Origin: Cricetomys ansorgei
Lineage: Eukaryota; Chordata; Mammalia; Rodentia; Nesomyidae
Direction of reading: 5' to 3'
DNA length: 64,000 bases
NCBI GenBank assembly: GCA_026225945.1
Contig: JAMJFZ010000199.1
Coordinates: 68,054,501 to 68,118,500 of the forward strand
The position numbers and the translations under genes are program-made. Positions 59,179-64,000 of the stretch are shown here, one piece after another. The notes under the pieces were generated by a model. The model was not told where the DNA came from. It made no database searches and saw only the letters and a list, made by a program, of their open reading frames with translations. The first letter of the stretch is position 1; every line of letters starts with the position of its first letter.

Positions 59179-61133
59179 CTACTTTCCAGCTGAACTTCAT
59201 TCTTTTTGACAAAGGCCAAACCCCATGTGTCTGCATGTGTATTTAAGGCAGCTTCTGTTTCAAAAGTCTTGGCGCACACTTTGCACTTCCTGTCTGACAC
59301 CACGTCCTTGGTATAGCCTCCAGGCTAGGCTTAACTCTCTTGCTGGCTCTCTTCCCAACTCCGCTCTGCTTGGACACAGGCTTGAGAACTTGTGCATAAT
59401 GAAGAGACTTGCCTGAACAGGGAGATGTGGGACATGTAGCAGACACCACCCTCCTGGCAGCAGTTGGAACCGGTCTACTTGTGCTGAAGGATGTGTTCAT
59501 GGAACTGCAACAGGTTCTCTGTGGTGAAGTCACACACTGCACACTCGTTAAATTTTAAAGACGTTGAGTTTTTCAGCTTTTTCAGTGGCTGAGTGGCTCC
59601 TTTGAGAGGCCTGAAACTCTAAAACCGATTCTTCCAACTTCCCCTTGGGACTGAGTTTCTAGTTGGTGGCTTCAGGCAGTTCTTTCATACCAAGATCCTT
59701 GGTACCATGCATCAGCTGCATGCGCTTCTGCAGCATCAGCCACTTAGTTGAAGGTCACACAGGAGTCTGGACACTGTGAGCAGGTGTAAACTTTCCTGAT
59801 GCCTTTGTGCTTGATGCAATTGTGGTGACACGGGACAGCTTGGGAAGAACTGAAAAACTTGTCACAATCCCGGCAGGGATGCTTCACTTGCTTCTCATGC
59901 TTCTTCCTCTTGAGAGATACATGTCCCCCTATGAACAGTCATACTCCCAACACATCCACCCTAGACTGGCCGCCATCTTAGATTCTGTGGATGTCTTTGC
60001 AGGAGATAGGAGACTTCTTTTCCAATTTCTCTTTCCCATTCATGGACTTGGCATCAGCTCTGCTGTAGTTCACTGAATTCTGAGTTTGCTGACCTAATGT
60101 CCAAAGACAAGCTTATACCCACGCTTGGAAGGCCCTTCAAAGCTTCAGTGTTCCATGCCATATATTGGATATGATCCATCCTAAGGCGCTTCAGCGCATA
60201 TAAAGGAACAGGCTGGACACTTGAACAGATACTTTCTAGTTTTCAATGTGCTGTTCAAAGTGGCAACACAGCAAGGCTTGCAGGGTGAACAGTGTTGCAC
60301 ATGGAACACTTGGATTATTTTTGGTTCTGTCTTGACAACAGGATGCTCCATGTAGGCATGGGAATGTGTACTTGGGGCAGACTTCAATGCCACTGGACAG
60401 GACATTTGTCCACTGTGAAGACTTCACAGTGAGAACTTTGAATATGAGACTTCAGTGTGGTCACATCAGAGATACATCATCACAGTGTACACATGGAAAC
60501 CCAGCTCTCCGTGTGTGGTGCAGACAACTCTTGGTGAAATGGGCCCGGAAGCTCACTTACCTGCAGATGGCCCAGTACCAGGGGTAGATATGGGGAGATT
60601 TGTGCTAGTGGATTCTCTGGTGTGGAGCATAAGCCACAGCGGGCAGATGGTGCAAGTTGTCCACTTGTCCACTTGTATCTGCAGCATGCTAGAAATGTGT
60701 ATGCAGGGATGTCTCACCCTGGAAAATTTCATTACACTCCAAACATTTGAGACTATGTCTGCAGAACTTGCAGAGGTCTTCATCTAGGGACACAACTGGG
60801 CTGATGGGTGTCCTTGGGGGAGCTGATAATAACTCCCCTGGTTATGTCAGACTGGATTTTTCTTACAGTGCGTGTGCCAGCTCCCACAGAGCTCTACAGA
60901 GTGGAGGACTAGTGTTGCTAGACAAACTATCATCTGATCTGCTGGTTCTGATTTCAGAATTAAGCGGGAGCACTGCATCACCACTCCTTTCTCTGCCTGC
61001 CCTCAGACACAGAAAGGCCGCATTTGTTTAAAAAAATTCTTTGTACAATGATTTAATGATTGCATGTTACTTCAGTGTTCATACTGTGCCTGTCGTAGTG
61101 CTGGGTCAGGCTCTTTCCCAGGGCCAAGGAGTC

Positions 61134-61180
61134 CCCTACCACCACCACTACCACCACAACCACACACACACACACACACC
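61134..61180. repeat. (CCA)n/(CA)n microsatellite within the pseudogene
   Basis: CCA-type units pass into a CA run. It sits right after the 'GYKCL' codons of a zinc-finger start and replaces parental coding sequence, so it expanded after the copy was dead. Confidence 0.9.
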
Positions 61181-63200
61181 CAAGCACTTGTAGCCACATG
61201 TCAGTACCGTGATCCCTGCATTGGTGGGAGAACTGTAGTTTGGGATGTAAGTAGGGACTGGATTGACACTTCTCATCAGCTTGTTGAAAGCTTCTACCAC
61301 AGACGTCTGCAAGGATGACACCACCTGGACTCGAGACACTTTTTTAGCTGACTGCAAGGCCACTGCACTGATTATTGCCTGCTTTATTTGTTGTTGAGGT
61401 TTAGTTAGCACTTGGTGTGGAGTTCAGAGGTGGCCTGGGCACCCTGAGGAAGGAAGGCTAAGGTTGGCAAGGTACACAGTCTTTGATGCAAGTTTGGCAT
61501 TGGCCAGTCGGGATGCCAGCACTATGAAGGTTTGCTGCTAGGTTGCATTGGTGGCTTTGGGTGATGATGATGCTGGTACTCTGAACTGAGGCATCATATT
61601 ATGACCATTAGCAAGCTTCAGATTGACTTTTGAGACCCCGTTGTCTTGATGGCAGCCACAAGAAGGAAAGCAGTAGCCAAGGGCTTGACGGTAACCTCTT
61701 TGGATGTCAGCTCTGCTGGGGAAACTACACTGGTAACCATGGCCATCTGCAGAGGTGCCCTGAGGGGTGGAGACAGGAACTGATGCTGAAGATGAGAGAA
61801 GTGATGTGTCGTAGATGTTCTCACAGTTGCTGCCTGCTCAGAAGGCTGCTTCCTGGAGTCCAGATCCACTTCTGGCAATACTCTGGTCACTGTTCTTTTG
61901 ATCTCCCTAGAAGATGCCTTGATGGTCTTGATGCAGACTTTGGGGATTGCTGGAATAGACCCAGCAATTGCTGGGGGTCCTTCGCTGCTGTTCTCACTAG
62001 ATACGCTCCTGTGACTCTCCTGTGGCTCCAGGAGGCTTTTGGTGCCATCAATGAGATTCTGGGATTTGGGAGACTTGTCATCAGCTTTGGGGCTGTAATT
62101 CACTGTGTGTGTGTGTGATAAGTTTCCCTTGAAATGGCCACAGGGTCTTTGCAGGAGTCTTAAGCAGCCCTTTTAACACAGCTCTGATAGCAGCTATGCA
62201 TGATGAGAGCTTGGGAGATGACTGTTTTGGATGATGTGATGCTAACAAGGCTGGTGTCATTCTTAGAGCTCAGCTTCCCATCAAGAACCCTTTTTGAGCA
62301 TCTTAGAGTTCTTCAGTTTTGCTTGTCTTTCCTTCAAAGACACAAAGCCTTTAGTTTGTTGTAGTCCAGTGGGGAGTTAATTTGATCTGAGACTGGACTG
62401 TGTATCTTATTGGGTAGGTCATCCACCTCTTAAACTCTTCAGCACTGGAGAAAGGCTGGGATGAATGCAGGGTCTAAGAGTCACCTGTGAGGTAGGTGTC
62501 TCCTTTTAAGGCCTCTGTTCCATCCTTACCATAGCTGTATAGAAAGGATGCTGTGATGAATGCGTAAAGAAAGCCATTGCCTGTGGGATTATGGCCACCT
62601 TTTTCCACTCCCTCAGAGGAGTCGATGTTGTGAACATTCTTCACAATCGCACTAATGCCAACATCTGAGGATGGGCGTATGAGAGCCGACATCCACATGA
62701 GCATTCTGTTTAATGTGGTTTTAATGATCATCATGTCCAGACTCAATTGCTGCTTTGGGATCGACCATATCTGATATGTCAAATGCTGCCAAGAGTTCAC
62801 CAAAGTCTGTGGTTTTCATTACCCCATGGTCATGAATTTGACCAGATGTTCACTTGCAGCTTGTTTCCATTTTTGGCTGGCTAATTCCAGTTAGTTCGGG
62901 GTGATAAAGAATGCCATCCCATTAGAGAATGTTCTGTTATCATAGTCACATCTTGAGAAAGGCTCATTGCTACACTGAGATCCCAAATACTCAATGTGGT
63001 CCCTGGACAGCTAATACTTTTATTGACTTATCTACAACTCGGCTGAGTTATTCTCCGCAGTAACCATTTAAAGTGGATTTTCAGCACATTTACATGATCA
63101 TATTGACCTGTAGGGATTGGGCTTAGTAGTCATCTGTGGAACTAAAGTCTTTTGCTTTCAGCAATTTCCTCAGTTAAAATTGGTAGCTGAATCATGTCCA

Positions 63201-64000
63201 TTCTTCTTGCCTATTGTACAGTTGCAAAGCCAGATGACTCTATAAATTAGGTTGCTAAAGGGGGGAGGATGTAATAAGAACTCTCCTGACTCCAGAACAC
63301 CTTCCAGTTGGAGTAGCTGTAGTGGCAAGACAGTGGATGGCTTAACCTCACATGTGCTTGGCCAAGGTAGCTAATGGTGTAAGGGGCATCTTGATAGCTT
63401 TCAACAAAATAGTAGGTCCAGATCTAAGATCTCTACTGAGCACTAAGGTAATGTGAACAGTGAGTGAGGCAAGCAGAGTGTTCAGTAGTTTGGAATACAG
63501 AAAACAGGTGAAAAAGGCCCTAGTGGCCGTGTAGGCTCTTGCCCTTAGTGGTGCTCTTTTTCATCTGATTCTTAGATCTCCATCTATTTCACTGTATTCT
63601 TTATAAGCAGGTATTGAGAAATGGTCAGATAATAGGGGTGTTTATTAGACTTTGGAGGCTGGGAAAAGATCAGGGAGGAGGAAGTAGGGAGATGAGTTCC
63701 TATTTCAGGGTTCCTCTGAAATACTGATCAAAGACCTGGGGTCAAAACATCCTTTATCACCCTTCAACTTCTCTCACTTTCTCCATGTTGAACACTAATG
63801 ATGTGCTTTAAAAAGGTACATAGCTCAGATAAGCAGCCTCGGGCAGCACTGCCACCTGGTAACCTCAGCACCCAAAGCTGAGTAGAAGACGTTCAAGAGG
63901 ATTGCCTAGATGAGTTTCTCATAGCCTCTTCTACTCTGACTTCTGTTAATAAGTCTATGGTTTTTCTCAATGCTATTTATTAAATCATTGTTGGTATATT
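63201..64000. other. Unassigned sequence
   Basis: No exon or repeat family was recognised; runs to the window edge. Its left part may include 5' UTR of the retrocopy. Confidence 0.4.

Larger units (their letters stand above)
57700..63200 (-). pseudogene. Zfp532: Processed pseudogene of Zfp532 (ZNF532)
   Basis: The parent encodes a large nuclear C2H2 zinc-finger protein (human family member about 1,300 residues). Coding homology runs on the minus strand from the start codon at 62833 to a stop at 59179-59181. Recognisable blocks, in parental order, are the N-terminal 'NIDSSEG' segment (about 62630), 'EIKRTVTRVLPEVDLDS' (about 61880), 'TKPQQQIKQAII' and 'KKVSRVQVVSSLQ' (61310-61400), 'SAPSTHSHAY' (about 60350) and the final finger 'SDRKCKVCAKTFETEAALNTH' region (about 59290). 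There are no introns, with multiple frameshifts and stops, so it is dead. The 3' UTR-like part carries AATAAA at about 57985 and 57738. The outer limits are estimates; no flanking duplication or clean poly(A) tract was found. Confidence 0.93.

Noticed and set aside
61630..62118. Long + strand open frame of about 162 codons with many Cys and Trp
   Set aside because: It is antisense to recognisable Zfp532 coding sequence on the minus strand; a shadow of the retrocopy.

Overview
The window is mammalian nuclear DNA from a muroid rodent. It carries B1, ID, B2/B3-type and B4 SINEs, rodent MaLR-type LTRs, three copies of the rodent hAT element URR1, rodent LINE-1 3' ends and an IAP-like LTR. The best-preserved B1 (about 21.4 kb) reads 'caccactgcctggc' where house-mouse B1 usually reads 'caccacgcccggc'. 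The IAP-like LTR also differs clearly from the common Mus IAP LTR. I therefore lean to a non-Mus muroid, possibly a cricetid, but I cannot name the species. There is no intact protein-coding gene that I can defend, and no tRNA, rRNA, CRISPR or prokaryotic feature.

Layout. From 1 to about 28.9 kb is ordinary intergenic or intronic sequence, with SINEs on both strands, three URR1 elements, several MaLR-like LTRs, ancient L1 and L2 remnants and many microsatellites. Two segments on the + strand (7933-8052 and 8404-8611) have good splice signals and compatible phase, and may be exons of an unrecognised transcript. A poly(T) tract with a reversed AATAAA at 10.65-10.71 kb marks a probable retrocopied mRNA 3' end.

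From about 28.9 to 57.7 kb the character changes. I find no SINE in roughly 29 kb. The interval is built of degenerate LTR and LINE sequence: a broken gammaretrovirus-like (class I) ERV on the minus strand (about 36.2-39.2 kb, nucleocapsid to integrase, most of reverse transcriptase missing); a solo IAP-like LTR with perfect 6-bp target duplications inside that ERV's protease region; two L1 3' ends facing tail to tail; a CpG-rich solo LTR at 51.2-51.7 kb; and two MaLR-like LTRs in opposite orientation. Between 41.5 and 50.3 kb, two landmark sequences recur three times in the same order and orientation, suggesting an old array of diverged units of roughly 3.5-4 kb.

From about 57.7 to 63.2 kb lies a processed pseudogene of Zfp532 (ZNF532) on the minus strand. 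It is intronless, with coding homology from 62833 down to 59179, and is broken by many frameshifts and a microsatellite expansion. It is the only segment with recognisable cellular protein homology. The window ends in unassigned sequence. The features do not form a pathway: the story is nested retroelement insertion, deletion and decay.
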